DNA of 7,638 nt from Bacillota bacterium. GTDB lineage: Bacteria > Bacillota_A > Clostridia > Peptostreptococcales > Anaerovoracaceae. Positions 1-6,462 of this stretch are shown here, piece after piece; the first letter of the stretch is position 1, and each line of letters opens with the position of its first letter. The DNA lies in the NCBI GenBank assembly GCA_017437925.1, contig JAFRWQ010000194.1, positions 1 through 7,638 on the forward strand, written 5' to 3'. The notes beneath the pieces are model-generated. The model had not been told where the DNA came from. It did not search any database and saw nothing but the letters and a program-made list of their open reading frames with translations. Made by a program: the position numbers and the translations under genes.

Positions 1-694
1 AGAAGACCGCGGAGCGGCCGCCGAGGGTCACGGTGATCATGTACATCACGGCGACTCCGGCCAGCTGGACCAGGGTCAGCAGCGGGCTTATCCTTATCAT
101 GGATACCAGCACCGCGACTATGGTTATCATGGAGGAGACCACGCTGGGTATGCTCTGGGAGAGCATCTGCCTCATGGTGTCGGTGTCGTTGGTGAAGCGG
201 GACATTATGTCGCCGTAGGGATGGGTGTCGAAGTAGGCTATGGGAAGAGCCTGCATCTTTTCGAACATCTCCCCCCTGACCTTCCTCAGGACTCCCTGGG
301 ACATCTTCGCCATCAGCAGGTTGTTGGCGAGGCTCGCGACTATGCCCACGGCGTAGATCGACGCCATGAACATGAGTTCTTTAAAGAGACCCGTGAAGAC
401 CGGGTTCGCCTGGAGCACCAGGGGCTGGATGTAGTCGTCGATCAGGGTGCGCATGAAGAGGGACGCCCTGACGCTGACGAGGGACGCGGTGCCCATGCAG
501 AGCAGGGCCGCGACGAAGGTGAGGGTATAGCCCTTGCCTATGTACGATATGACCCTCTTAATGGTCTTTCCGCTGCCCTTGGGTATGCGTATCCTGCCCT
601 GGGCAGCCGCCCTTCCGCCGGGACCTGCGGGACGGGAAGCGGGAGCCTGGTTCTGGGCTGCGGGAGCCTTGGCTTTGCTGTCATTCTGCGGCAT
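1..694 (-). CDS. ABC exporter, second subunit, N-terminal part (partial; runs off left edge)
   Basis: This is the amino-terminal 231 residues of a membrane-spanning ABC exporter half-transporter; the rest, including the nucleotide-binding domain, lies beyond position 1. Residues 1-42 form an Ala/Pro/Gly/Gln-rich basic leader (including RPAGPGGRAAAQGR). Hydrophobic segments follow at about 56-80, 105-125, 182-201 and 203-222. Between them is the family's coupling region, with YFDTHPYGDIMSRFTND at about residues 154-170, as seen in the BmrD/YheH/LmrD-type partner of heterodimeric multidrug exporters. The ATG at 694 lies inside the end of the upstream subunit gene, giving a 14-base overlap. A good Shine-Dalgarno AAGGGAGG sits 8 bases before it, so the two genes are probably translationally coupled. 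By family knowledge this subunit should carry the intact catalytic Glu, but that region cannot be seen. Substrate is unknown. Confidence 0.9.
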   Translation of the reverse strand, partial: MPQNDSKAKAPAAQNQAPASRPAGPGGRAAAQGRIRIPKGSGKTIKRVISYIGKGYTLTFVAALLCMGTASLVSVRASLFMRTLIDDYIQPLVLQANPVFTGLFKELMFMASIYAVGIVASLANNLLMAKMSQGVLRKVRGEMFEKMQALPIAYFDTHPYGDIMSRFTNDTDTMRQMLSQSIPSVVSSMITIVAVLVSMIRISPLLTLVQLAGVAVMYMITVTLGGRSAVF

Positions 695-2414
695 CGAAAT
701 CGCCTCCCTTCATCTGGGATTCGTATACTTCCCTGTAGATCTCGTTGGTCTCCATCAGCAGGTCGTGGGTGCCTACCCCGCTGATCCTGCCGTTGTCCAG
801 GACCACTATGCGGTCGGCGTCCCTCACCGAGGAGATGCGTTGGGCAATGATGATCTTGGTGGTCTCGGGCAGGTCTTCCCTGAAGGCCTTCCTTATGAGG
901 GACTCGGTGTGGGTATCGACCGCCGAGGTGGAATCGTCCAGTATGAGTATCTTCGGCTTTGAGACCAGAGCTCTCGCTATGCACAGCCTCTGCCTCTGGC
1001 CGCCGGAGAAGTTGGATCCTCCCTGCTCTACCCTGCCGTAGAGGCCTCCCTCCTTAGCGAGGACGAAGTCCTTGGCCTGGGCGCGGCTCAAAGCCTCGAG
1101 CAGCTCCTCATCGCTTGCGTCTTCGTTTCCCCAGCGCAGGTTGTCCGCCACGGTGCCGCTGAAGAGCACGTTCTTCTGAAGGACCATTGAGACGCTCTTT
1201 CTCAAGGCGGTGAGATCCAGCTCCTTTACGTCGGTCCCTCCCACCAGCACCCTGCCCTTGCGGGCGTCGTAGAGTCTGGGTATGAGCTGCACCAGGCTGG
1301 TCTTGCCGCTGCCCGTGCCGCCCAGTATGCCTATGGTCTCGCCGGAGGCTATCTTAAGATCTATGTCGTTGATGCAGTCGAGGGAATCGCCGTAGCCGAA
1401 ATCCACGTCCTCGAAGACCACGGAGCCGTCGAGGGGGCCTTCCGCGGGCTCTTCGGGACTAACTATGTCGGGTTCCTCGTTAAGGACCTCGGTGATGCGC
1501 TTTCCCGCCGCGACGGCGATGGAGCTCATGCTCAGCATGAAGGAGAGCATCATGAGGCTCATCAGTATCTGCATCACGTAGGTGTTGATGGAGATCAGCT
1601 GGCCTGTGGTCATGGAACCCGAAACTATGAGCCTCGCGCCCAGCCAGGCTATCAGCAGCATGCACCCGTAGGAGCAGGTCTGCATGAGGGGCCCGTTGAG
1701 GGCCATTATCCTCTCGGCCCCGTAGGCGGTACGGAAGAGCTCCTCCGCCACGTTTCCGAACTTCTCGTTCTCCTTCTCCTCCCTTACGAAGGCCTTGACC
1801 ACCCTTATTCCTCTCACGTTCTCCTGGACCGTGTTGTTCAGCTTGTCGTATATCCTGAACATCTTGTCGAAGAGGGGCATGGCCTTCCTCATGATGAAGA
1901 AGAGGCCAAGGGCCAGCACCGGAAGCACGTAGAGGAACACCAGGGAGAGGCTCTTGTTGATGCGCCTCGCGGCTATCATGGCCAGCACTATGCTGGCGGG
2001 AGCCCTCACGGCCATCCTCATGAGCATGGTGAAGGCCATCTGTATGCGGGTCACGTCTGTGGTCATCCTGGTCACCAGGCCTGCGGCGGAGAACTTGTCG
2101 ATGTTTGCGAAGGAGAAGCGCTGAATGTTGTCGTACATGTCATGGCGCATGTTGGCGGCAAAGCCTGAGGACGCCGTGGACGATGTCACGGCTCCCAGCA
2201 CTCCGCAGAGCATGCTGGCGAAGGCCAGCAGGATGAGCTTCATCCCCACCGACTTTATGACCGCCATATTGCCCGCGTCTATGCCCAGGTCCACCAGATC
2301 GGCCATGTAGTACGGGATCAGCACCTCCAGAGCTACCTCGCCTATCATGAACAGGGGCGAGATCAGCGCCAGGAAGGTGTATTCCCTTATACAGCCTGCC
2401 AGTTTTTTTACCAT
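681..2414 (-). CDS. ABC exporter, first subunit with degenerate ATPase site (heterodimeric multidrug-type)
   Basis: Complete 577-residue half-transporter: six-helix type IV exporter domain (about 12-305) then a nucleotide-binding domain (about 330-565). Visible motifs are Walker A GGTGSGKT (365-372), Q-loop Gln413, signature FSGGQ (469-473), Walker B ending in Asp493 and D-loop SAVD (497-500). The residue after Walker B, normally the catalytic Glu, is Asp494, and the switch-loop His is Gln525 (IIAQRISSV). This pairing marks the non-hydrolysing site of heterodimeric exporters such as TM287/288 and BmrC/BmrD, so this is the TM287/BmrC-type half. Its partner is the overlapping downstream gene. 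It acts in the cytoplasmic membrane, probably exporting drugs, lipids or peptides; the cargo cannot be read from sequence. The ATG at 2414 matches the usual MxKKL...REY start of the family, although the nearest Shine-Dalgarno (AAAGG, 2428-2432) is 13 bases away, which is long. Confidence 0.95.
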   Translation of the reverse strand: MVKKLAGCIREYTFLALISPLFMIGEVALEVLIPYYMADLVDLGIDAGNMAVIKSVGMKLILLAFASMLCGVLGAVTSSTASSGFAANMRHDMYDNIQRFSFANIDKFSAAGLVTRMTTDVTRIQMAFTMLMRMAVRAPASIVLAMIAARRINKSLSLVFLYVLPVLALGLFFIMRKAMPLFDKMFRIYDKLNNTVQENVRGIRVVKAFVREEKENEKFGNVAEELFRTAYGAERIMALNGPLMQTCSYGCMLLIAWLGARLIVSGSMTTGQLISINTYVMQILMSLMMLSFMLSMSSIAVAAGKRITEVLNEEPDIVSPEEPAEGPLDGSVVFEDVDFGYGDSLDCINDIDLKIASGETIGILGGTGSGKTSLVQLIPRLYDARKGRVLVGGTDVKELDLTALRKSVSMVLQKNVLFSGTVADNLRWGNEDASDEELLEALSRAQAKDFVLAKEGGLYGRVEQGGSNFSGGQRQRLCIARALVSKPKILILDDSTSAVDTHTESLIRKAFREDLPETTKIIIAQRISSVRDADRIVVLDNGRISGVGTHDLLMETNEIYREVYESQMKGGDFDAAE

Positions 2415-2420
2415 TTAATC

Positions 2421-2450
2421 TTGTCAACCTTTCGTAATATATGGTATATT
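2421..2450 (+). promoter_or_regulatory. Predicted sigma-70 type promoter for the ModA-like lipoprotein gene
   Basis: A -35 like TTGTCA (2421-2426) is followed after 18 bases by a -10 like TATATT (2445-2450), putting the transcription start near 2457 and leaving a leader of about 65 bases. The region is AT-rich against a GC-rich background. It overlaps the leader of the divergent ABC exporter operon. Prediction is from consensus only. Confidence 0.45.
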
Positions 2451-2459
2451 AATGTGTCT

Positions 2460-2488
2460 ATTATATAGGAAATCACGCCAAATGTAGA
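2460..2488 (-). promoter_or_regulatory. Predicted sigma-70 type promoter for the ABC exporter operon
   Basis: Read on the minus strand, TCTACA (2488-2483) stands 17 bases before a perfect TATAAT (2465-2460). The transcription start would be near 2453 and the leader about 40 bases. The perfect -10 and ideal spacing make this the better of the two divergent promoters. Transcription in each direction would run across the other promoter, so they may interfere or share an operator. Confidence 0.55.
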
Positions 2489-2509
2489 TAAATTTTTAGT
2501 GAAGCTTAC

Positions 2510-2513
2510 GGAG
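2510..2513 (+). promoter_or_regulatory. Ribosome binding site that fixes the lipoprotein start at 2523
   Basis: GGAG lies 9 bases before the ATG at 2523. A GTG at 2499 is in the same frame but has no Shine-Dalgarno and would put eight extra residues, two of them acidic, in front of the basic start of a normal lipoprotein signal peptide. The ATG is therefore preferred. Confidence 0.65.
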
Positions 2514-2522
2514 TTTTACGAA

Positions 2523-3053
2523 ATGTCCCTGAAAGCCAGAAGAACTTTATCCCTGCTGCTCGCGCTTTTGATAGTTTTCTCGCTGGGCTCCTGCGGAAAA
2601 AAGCAGGAGGAATCCCACGACATAGTCCTCAACCTCTTCGCCTCCACCAACTCGGTGCTCGCGGTGGCCAACCTGGTCGACAGCTACAAGAGCATGTCCA
2701 GCTACGCCGCCGTCAGGGTGACCTACGACGAGCCCTCGATGCTGGCCGCCAAGATAGAAGCGGGCTATGAATGCGATATCTTCATCTGCGAGGACGAGAG
2801 ATGCTTTGACTGGCTCGACGGTACCAAGGGGACCGACGTCAATCCCAACGGCAACGACTGTCTGGCGGAAGGGACCCGCTCAGAGGTCTTCAAGGGAGTG
2901 CCCGACGGCTCCGACAAGGAGATGACCTTCAGCGCCGCCGTCATCAAGGCCACCAAAGAAGAGAGGGAAGCCAGGAAGTTCGTCGACTTCATCGGGAGCA
3001 GCAACGCCGACAAGGTCTACGACGTCTCGGGCTTCGAGCGCGTAAGCGACTAG
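2523..3053 (+). CDS. ModA-like lipoprotein lacking the second lobe (shortened substrate-binding protein)
   Basis: A 176-residue predicted lipoprotein: basic start (MSLKARR), hydrophobic core (about 8-20) and lipobox LGSC with the lipidated Cys at 24, so it is probably anchored on the outer face of the membrane. Residues about 33-98 follow the first lobe of molybdate/tungstate binding proteins (NLFASTNSVL..., then ECDIFICEDERCFDWL, like the 'DIFISAD' block of ModA). Residues about 123-172 follow the C-terminal return to lobe 1 (FSAAVIKATKE...ARKFVDFI). The roughly 90 residues between these blocks in ModA, which build lobe 2 and supply about half of the oxyanion ligands, are absent. The usual S/T-G-T-L motif reads EPSML here. 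Normal ModA is near 250 residues. No permease or ATPase gene lies beside it. It may have a non-transport role, be decaying, or reflect an assembly deletion. Fold assignment is firm; function is not. Confidence 0.8.
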   Translation: MSLKARRTLSLLLALLIVFSLGSCGKKQEESHDIVLNLFASTNSVLAVANLVDSYKSMSSYAAVRVTYDEPSMLAAKIEAGYECDIFICEDERCFDWLDGTKGTDVNPNGNDCLAEGTRSEVFKGVPDGSDKEMTFSAAVIKATKEEREARKFVDFIGSSNADKVYDVSGFERVSD

Positions 3054-3072
3054 GCCGAATACGGAATAACAT

Positions 3073-3099
3073 GTGTCCCGCTTACGGGACACTTTTTTT
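3073..3099 (+). terminator. Intrinsic terminator after the ModA-like gene
   Basis: A perfect 8-base-pair stem (GTGTCCCG / CGGGACAC) with a CTTA loop is followed directly by seven T residues, 19 bases after the lipoprotein stop codon. This is a textbook Rho-independent terminator for plus-strand transcription. It isolates the lipoprotein gene from the flippase gene that starts 37 bases later. Confidence 0.93.
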
Positions 3100-3136
3100 A
3101 TAGAACTCCGGCCTGCGCCGGGATGCGGAGCCTCCC

Positions 3137-4402
3137 ATGGATAATTCCGAGATCAAAAACTCCAAAGGAAGACCTTTAAGGATACTGCTGAAGGCGGTCG
3201 GGATGATAGTTCCCCTGCTCAGCTTTCCCATTGCCGCCCGCGCCCTGGGCCCCGACGCCCTGGGAAGGGTCAGCATACTGCTGGCCGCCCTTACTGCGGC
3301 GGCCCTGTGCTTCGTCTCCCTGAAGAGGAACCGCAGGATCTTCATCATAGGGAGCAATTACGCTGCGGCGGTCACCGCCCTGCTCCAGATCGCAGGCCTC
3401 GCCCTGGTATATAAATTCGTAAAGGACGGCGGCGACGGCATAAAATACGCCGCCGTGAGGATACTCTGCGGGGGACTTGTGCTGGTCATGCTCAACGCCG
3501 TACGGGTCATAAGCCGCGGAAAGCGCCTCTGGTCCAGGAGCTCAAAGCAAAGAGCGGGACTGTTCCCCGTATTTTTGGGACCTGCCGCCGCCCTCATCCT
3601 CATGAACTGCATAGAGACCGTGCTGCTGGGCAAGCTGTCGGGTCCCGTCCCCGCCGGCCTTTACACAGCGGCGGGCAAGATCCCCCTCGTCGCGAGCGCC
3701 CTCTTCATCTCGGCCTTCGGGTTTTTGTGGGCGAGGATGGGAGCCTCAGACGATCTTGAGATCAACGAGGCCGGGGATTCTCCTGCGGGCCCCTGCGTTC
3801 TTGCCTTTGCGGTCTTCAGCCTCATCCAGCTGCTGCTTATACCGGCTTCGGTCGGTATAGTCAGCGTCGCTCCCATGCTCATAAAAGTCTCCTACGGCGC
3901 GGACTACGCGGACGCCGCTCCCGCGGCTGCCCTGCTGGGGCTCCGCCTCTTTACCGGAGTCATGAACGCCGCAGCCGCCCGCTTCGTGCTTCTTCCCCTG
4001 GGCAAAAAGAAGGCTGTCATAGGTTCCGCCCTCTTCTCGGCCGCCGTCGACATTGCCCTCTGCGCATTCCTCGTTCCCAAATTCGGGCTCATGGGGACCG
4101 CTTCCGCCTCCCTCTACTCGGGCCTGATACTCTTCGTAATATTCGCTTCTCTGGGAAGAAAAGCCCTGGGCCTCAAGACCCTGGTCCAGAGGGCTCCCCT
4201 GCGCATCGTCGCTTCCCTCTGGTTCATACCCGCGGCCAGGTTCATCGAAGGCCGCACGGCTTCCCCCTGGGCTGCCCTGCTCATTACCGTCGCAGTCTGC
4301 GTTCTCGGCTACTTCGCCCTGATGCTGGCAATAAAAGACCCGGCCCTCAGATATGCAAGGGACCGGGCCGGCGAGTTCATCAAAAGCAGGAAGGCCGAAT
4401 AG
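3137..4402 (+). CDS. Wzx-type polysaccharide flippase, apparently missing N-terminal helices
   Basis: A 421-residue multi-spanning protein of the polysaccharide-transport branch of the MOP superfamily (Wzx/RfbX-like), expected to flip undecaprenyl-linked oligosaccharides or similar glycolipids across the cytoplasmic membrane. Family blocks are clear: SFPIAARALGPDALGRVS (29-46, the usual first-helix motif), LALVYKFVKDGGDGIKYA (88-105), a TVLLG block with GLYTAAGKI (174-182), SYGADYADAAP (252-262) and PKFGLMGTASA (314-324). About twelve hydrophobic segments are present. Between residue 46 and about 62 the family normally has some 75 more residues (the STYGxRE region and neighbouring helices), which are missing without breaking the frame. 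Typical length is about 470-500. The start has GGAG (3127-3130) 6 bases upstream. No glycosyltransferase genes are adjacent, so it is not inside a visible polysaccharide cluster. Confidence 0.85.
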   Translation: MDNSEIKNSKGRPLRILLKAVGMIVPLLSFPIAARALGPDALGRVSILLAALTAAALCFVSLKRNRRIFIIGSNYAAAVTALLQIAGLALVYKFVKDGGDGIKYAAVRILCGGLVLVMLNAVRVISRGKRLWSRSSKQRAGLFPVFLGPAAALILMNCIETVLLGKLSGPVPAGLYTAAGKIPLVASALFISAFGFLWARMGASDDLEINEAGDSPAGPCVLAFAVFSLIQLLLIPASVGIVSVAPMLIKVSYGADYADAAPAAALLGLRLFTGVMNAAAARFVLLPLGKKKAVIGSALFSAAVDIALCAFLVPKFGLMGTASASLYSGLILFVIFASLGRKALGLKTLVQRAPLRIVASLWFIPAARFIEGRTASPWAALLITVAVCVLGYFALMLAIKDPALRYARDRAGEFIKSRKAE

Positions 4403-4409
4403 TTTTTTC

Positions 4410-4441
4410 AGCCGTTTTGCGCGGCTCCGCGCCTTCCGCGG
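4410..4441. other. GC-rich competing hairpins between convergent genes
   Basis: The 56-base gap between the convergent flippase and C_GCAxxG genes holds three overlapping inverted repeats: AGCCG/CGGCT (4410-4414 with 4422-4426), GCGCGG/CCGCGC (4419-4424 with 4427-4432) and CCGCG/CGCGG (4427-4431 with 4437-4441). The only T run (4403-4408) lies before them on the plus strand, so neither direction gives a canonical intrinsic terminator. It could still slow polymerase or act with Rho. Confidence 0.4.
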
Positions 4442-4458
4442 CTTTGCTTCGCTCTCAG

Positions 4459-4860
4459 TTATTTTACTATGCCTTTTTCCTTCATGAAGTTCTCGAAGAG
4501 CTTCTGGGCCTCTTCCACCAGTATGGCGCAGCGTATGTCGGGCCTCTTGTATTTTTCAACCAGGTAGCTGCAGTTGGTGTCTCCGAAGGTCTCGGCGAAC
4601 AGGGCAACGAATTCCTTGCAGGCCTCCCTCTCCTCGGGGCAGTTGTGGGCCTTGTCGGTGACCATCATCTTGCCTATGGCCCCCACGCAGCCGCAGAGCA
4701 CGCCGCAGGCGAGGCCGCTGGCCATACCGCCTCCGAAGCCGGCCAGAAGCTTCATGTTCTCGTCGTCGAGGCCGAGGCCGAGGCTGTCGTTGAGGCCTCT
4801 GATCGTGGACTCGGCGCAATTGTAATTCTCATCGAGGTAATATTCCCTGGCGCTCTTCAT
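4459..4860 (-). CDS. C_GCAxxG_C_C family cysteine-rich protein
   Basis: A 133-residue protein of the C_GCAxxG_C_C family, common in anaerobes and thought to be redox- or metal-related, though no reaction is established. It shows an N-terminal NCAES motif (Cys15), a Gly-rich core FGGGMASGLACGVLCGCVGA (42-61; Cys52, 56, 58), Cys74 and Cys81, then the conserved tail pair Cys97 (FGDTNCSYL) and Cys111 (CAILVEEA). No signal peptide or membrane segment is evident, so it is probably cytoplasmic. The ATG at 4860 is chosen because AAAGGA stands about 9 bases before it and the family starts a few residues before its Tyr/Asn-Cys motif. A longer reading from TTG at 4956 would run through the predicted promoter. 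It has its own promoter and leader, downstream of but not tightly linked to the amidase gene (122 bases). Confidence 0.88.
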   Translation of the reverse strand: MKSAREYYLDENYNCAESTIRGLNDSLGLGLDDENMKLLAGFGGGMASGLACGVLCGCVGAIGKMMVTDKAHNCPEEREACKEFVALFAETFGDTNCSYLVEKYKRPDIRCAILVEEAQKLFENFMKEKGIVK

Positions 4861-4892
4861 ATCATCATTTCCTTTCTTATGCGCAGACTCCG

Positions 4893-4910
4893 CGCCGGCT
4901 GATTCCGGCG
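4893..4910 (-). other. Leader hairpin upstream of the C_GCAxxG gene
   Basis: A perfect 6-base-pair stem (CGCCGG / CCGGCG) with a 6-base loop lies in the predicted leader, about 33 bases before the start codon. An alternative pairing uses the flanking TCCG and CGGA with a two-base bulge. It does not cover the Shine-Dalgarno site and has no T run, so it is neither a terminator nor a sequestering hairpin; mRNA protection is one possibility. Confidence 0.35.
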
Positions 4911-4928
4911 GAACGCGCTTACACATCC

Positions 4929-4956
4929 ATTTTACTGTATACGGCCGATTATTCAA
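4929..4956 (-). promoter_or_regulatory. Predicted promoter for the C_GCAxxG gene
   Basis: On the minus strand TTGAAT (4956-4951) is 16 bases before TAAAAT (4934-4929), with a start expected near 4922 and a leader of about 60 bases. Four of six and five of six consensus matches make this a reasonable sigma-70 type promoter. It lies just past the amidase stop codon, so the two genes can be expressed separately. Confidence 0.5.
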
Positions 4957-4982
4957 GAAGAAACACGGACGAAGGCTTCGGC

Positions 4983-6416
4983 TTACCTCAGATCTCCCCA
5001 GGAGGGAGCTTTACGCTTGAGGCTCGCCTGCTCGTAGGAATAGGCTGCCGATATGAGCAGAGGCTCGCTGAAGGCCCTTCCTATGAAACATATGCCGTAG
5101 GGAAGCCCCTGGCTGTCATAGCCTGCGGGGACTCCTATGCCTGGATATCCGGACACGGGGGCGTAGTCGAAGCTTCCCGGGCAGACCAGGACATCGAGCC
5201 TGTTCTCGTCCAGTATCCTGTCAAGGCCCTCTTTCTGAGAGAGCCTGAGGGCGTCGAGCCTTGTCTGTATGTACTCGGGGTCGGTGCAGTTGCCCGATGC
5301 CCCGAACTGGGCGTCAATGAAGTGCTCCATGCCGTACTTCAGAGCTTCGTTCTTATGGTCTCCGAAGAAATCTATGATGTCCTTCATGCTGCGGCAGCGG
5401 GTGTTGACCGTTGAAAGATAGGCGTTGAGGCACTTCTGGAATTCATAGCGCATGATGGGTTCGTCTATGCGAAGCCTGGGAAAGTCCACTCCGTTCACGA
5501 TCTCGGCCCCGCAGCCTTCGATGGTCTTAAACGCCTCTTCAGCCAGGGCCTTTCTGTCGTCGCTGATGTTCTCCATGTAGCCCCTGTTTATTCCTACTCT
5601 GAGGCCTCTGAGCCCGTCCTTTTTGAGGAAGGCTGTGTAGTCTTCGGGGATCCTGTCCTCGAGGCACCAGGTGGCCGGGTCGTTTTCGTCTTCGCCGACC
5701 ATGATGTTAAGCAGGGCCGCGCAGTCGGCGACCGTCCTTCCCATGGGGCCCGCGGTGTCCTGGGCGCTGCATATGGGCAGTATGCCCCAGCGGCTCACCA
5801 GGCCCATGGTTGGCTTTATCCCGACCACGCTGTTATTGAAAGCGGGGCTCAGTATGGACCCGTCGGTCTCGGTGCCTACGGCAAGGGCGCAGAGGTTGGC
5901 GGAGAGGGCGACGGCGGAGCCTGAGCTGGAGCCCGACACGTCCCCTATGGGGTTATAGGCGCTGATCACCTGCCCTCCCCTGGAGCTGTAGCCGTTCTTC
6001 ATGTGATAGGCCATGAAGTTGGCGAACTCGGTCATATTGGTCTTGCCCAGGATTATGAGGCCGGCCTTGCGAAGCCTTGAAACTACCGAAGCGTCGTAGG
6101 GAGCGAAGTTGTCGGCGAGAGCAAGAGACCCTCCCGTGGTGCGGAGCTTGTCCGCGGTGTTTATGTTGTCCTTAAGAAGCACGGGGACGCCGTGGAGGGG
6201 GGAGCGCAGCTTTCCCTTCGCCCTTTCCCTGTCCATGGCGGCGGCGATGAAGAGGGCGTCGGGATTGAGCTCCAGCACGCTGTTGAGGCAGGGGCCGCTC
6301 TTGTCTATCTTCGCTATGCGGTCCATGTAGGTCTTGACCAGCTCGACCGAAGTGGTCTCTCCCGTTGCCAGCATCTCCGAAAGCCTTGATACCGTAAGTT
6401 CTGTAACATCTGTCAT
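4983..6416 (-). CDS. Amidase-signature family enzyme, peptide-amidase-like
   Basis: A complete 477-residue amidase-signature hydrolase. The Ser-cisSer-Lys triad is visible: Lys82 (VLLKDN), cis-Ser163 in SGSSSGSA and nucleophile Ser187 in GTETDGSI, with the 24-residue Ser-Ser spacing seen in peptide amidase and malonamidase. The sequences LHGVPVLLKDNINTADKLRT, RGGQVISAYNP and GLVSRWGILPI, plus the C-terminal VSGYPGIGVPAGYDSQGLP, fit the peptide amidase (Pam) branch better than GatA, and no gatB or gatC lies nearby. It probably hydrolyses C-terminal or small-molecule carboxamides in the cytoplasm; no signal peptide is seen. The ATG at 6416 has AAAGGAAG about 9 bases upstream. Substrate cannot be fixed from sequence, and members of this family are often misannotated as GatA. 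Confidence 0.93.
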   Translation of the reverse strand: MTDVTELTVSRLSEMLATGETTSVELVKTYMDRIAKIDKSGPCLNSVLELNPDALFIAAAMDRERAKGKLRSPLHGVPVLLKDNINTADKLRTTGGSLALADNFAPYDASVVSRLRKAGLIILGKTNMTEFANFMAYHMKNGYSSRGGQVISAYNPIGDVSGSSSGSAVALSANLCALAVGTETDGSILSPAFNNSVVGIKPTMGLVSRWGILPICSAQDTAGPMGRTVADCAALLNIMVGEDENDPATWCLEDRIPEDYTAFLKKDGLRGLRVGINRGYMENISDDRKALAEEAFKTIEGCGAEIVNGVDFPRLRIDEPIMRYEFQKCLNAYLSTVNTRCRSMKDIIDFFGDHKNEALKYGMEHFIDAQFGASGNCTDPEYIQTRLDALRLSQKEGLDRILDENRLDVLVCPGSFDYAPVSGYPGIGVPAGYDSQGLPYGICFIGRAFSEPLLISAAYSYEQASLKRKAPSWGDLR

Positions 6417-6462
6417 GAAGTTTACTTCCTTTCACTCTTTGACCGGAGCTGTCTTACAGTCG

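Noticed and set aside
221..784. Long plus-strand open frames opposite the ABC exporter genes
   Set aside because: They are antisense shadows of a GC-rich coding region, with low-complexity His/Asp/Gly-rich translations and no ribosome site or family motif.
2140..2427. A minus-strand 95-codon frame starting at TTG 2427, close to an AAAGG site
   Set aside because: It overlaps the start of the exporter subunit out of frame, gives no recognisable protein, and the exporter frame has clear family motifs.
2499..2522. An eight-residue longer lipoprotein reading from GTG at 2499
   Set aside because: It has no Shine-Dalgarno sequence and adds acidic residues before an otherwise normal signal peptide; the ATG at 2523 has GGAG at 9 bases.
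4410..4441. A bidirectional intrinsic terminator between the convergent genes
   Set aside because: Hairpins exist, but no T run follows them on either strand, so it does not meet the standard pattern.
4861..4956. A longer C_GCAxxG protein reading from TTG at 4956
   Set aside because: The extra 32 residues show no family similarity, cross the predicted promoter and the leader hairpin, and bypass the AAAGGA site that serves ATG 4860.
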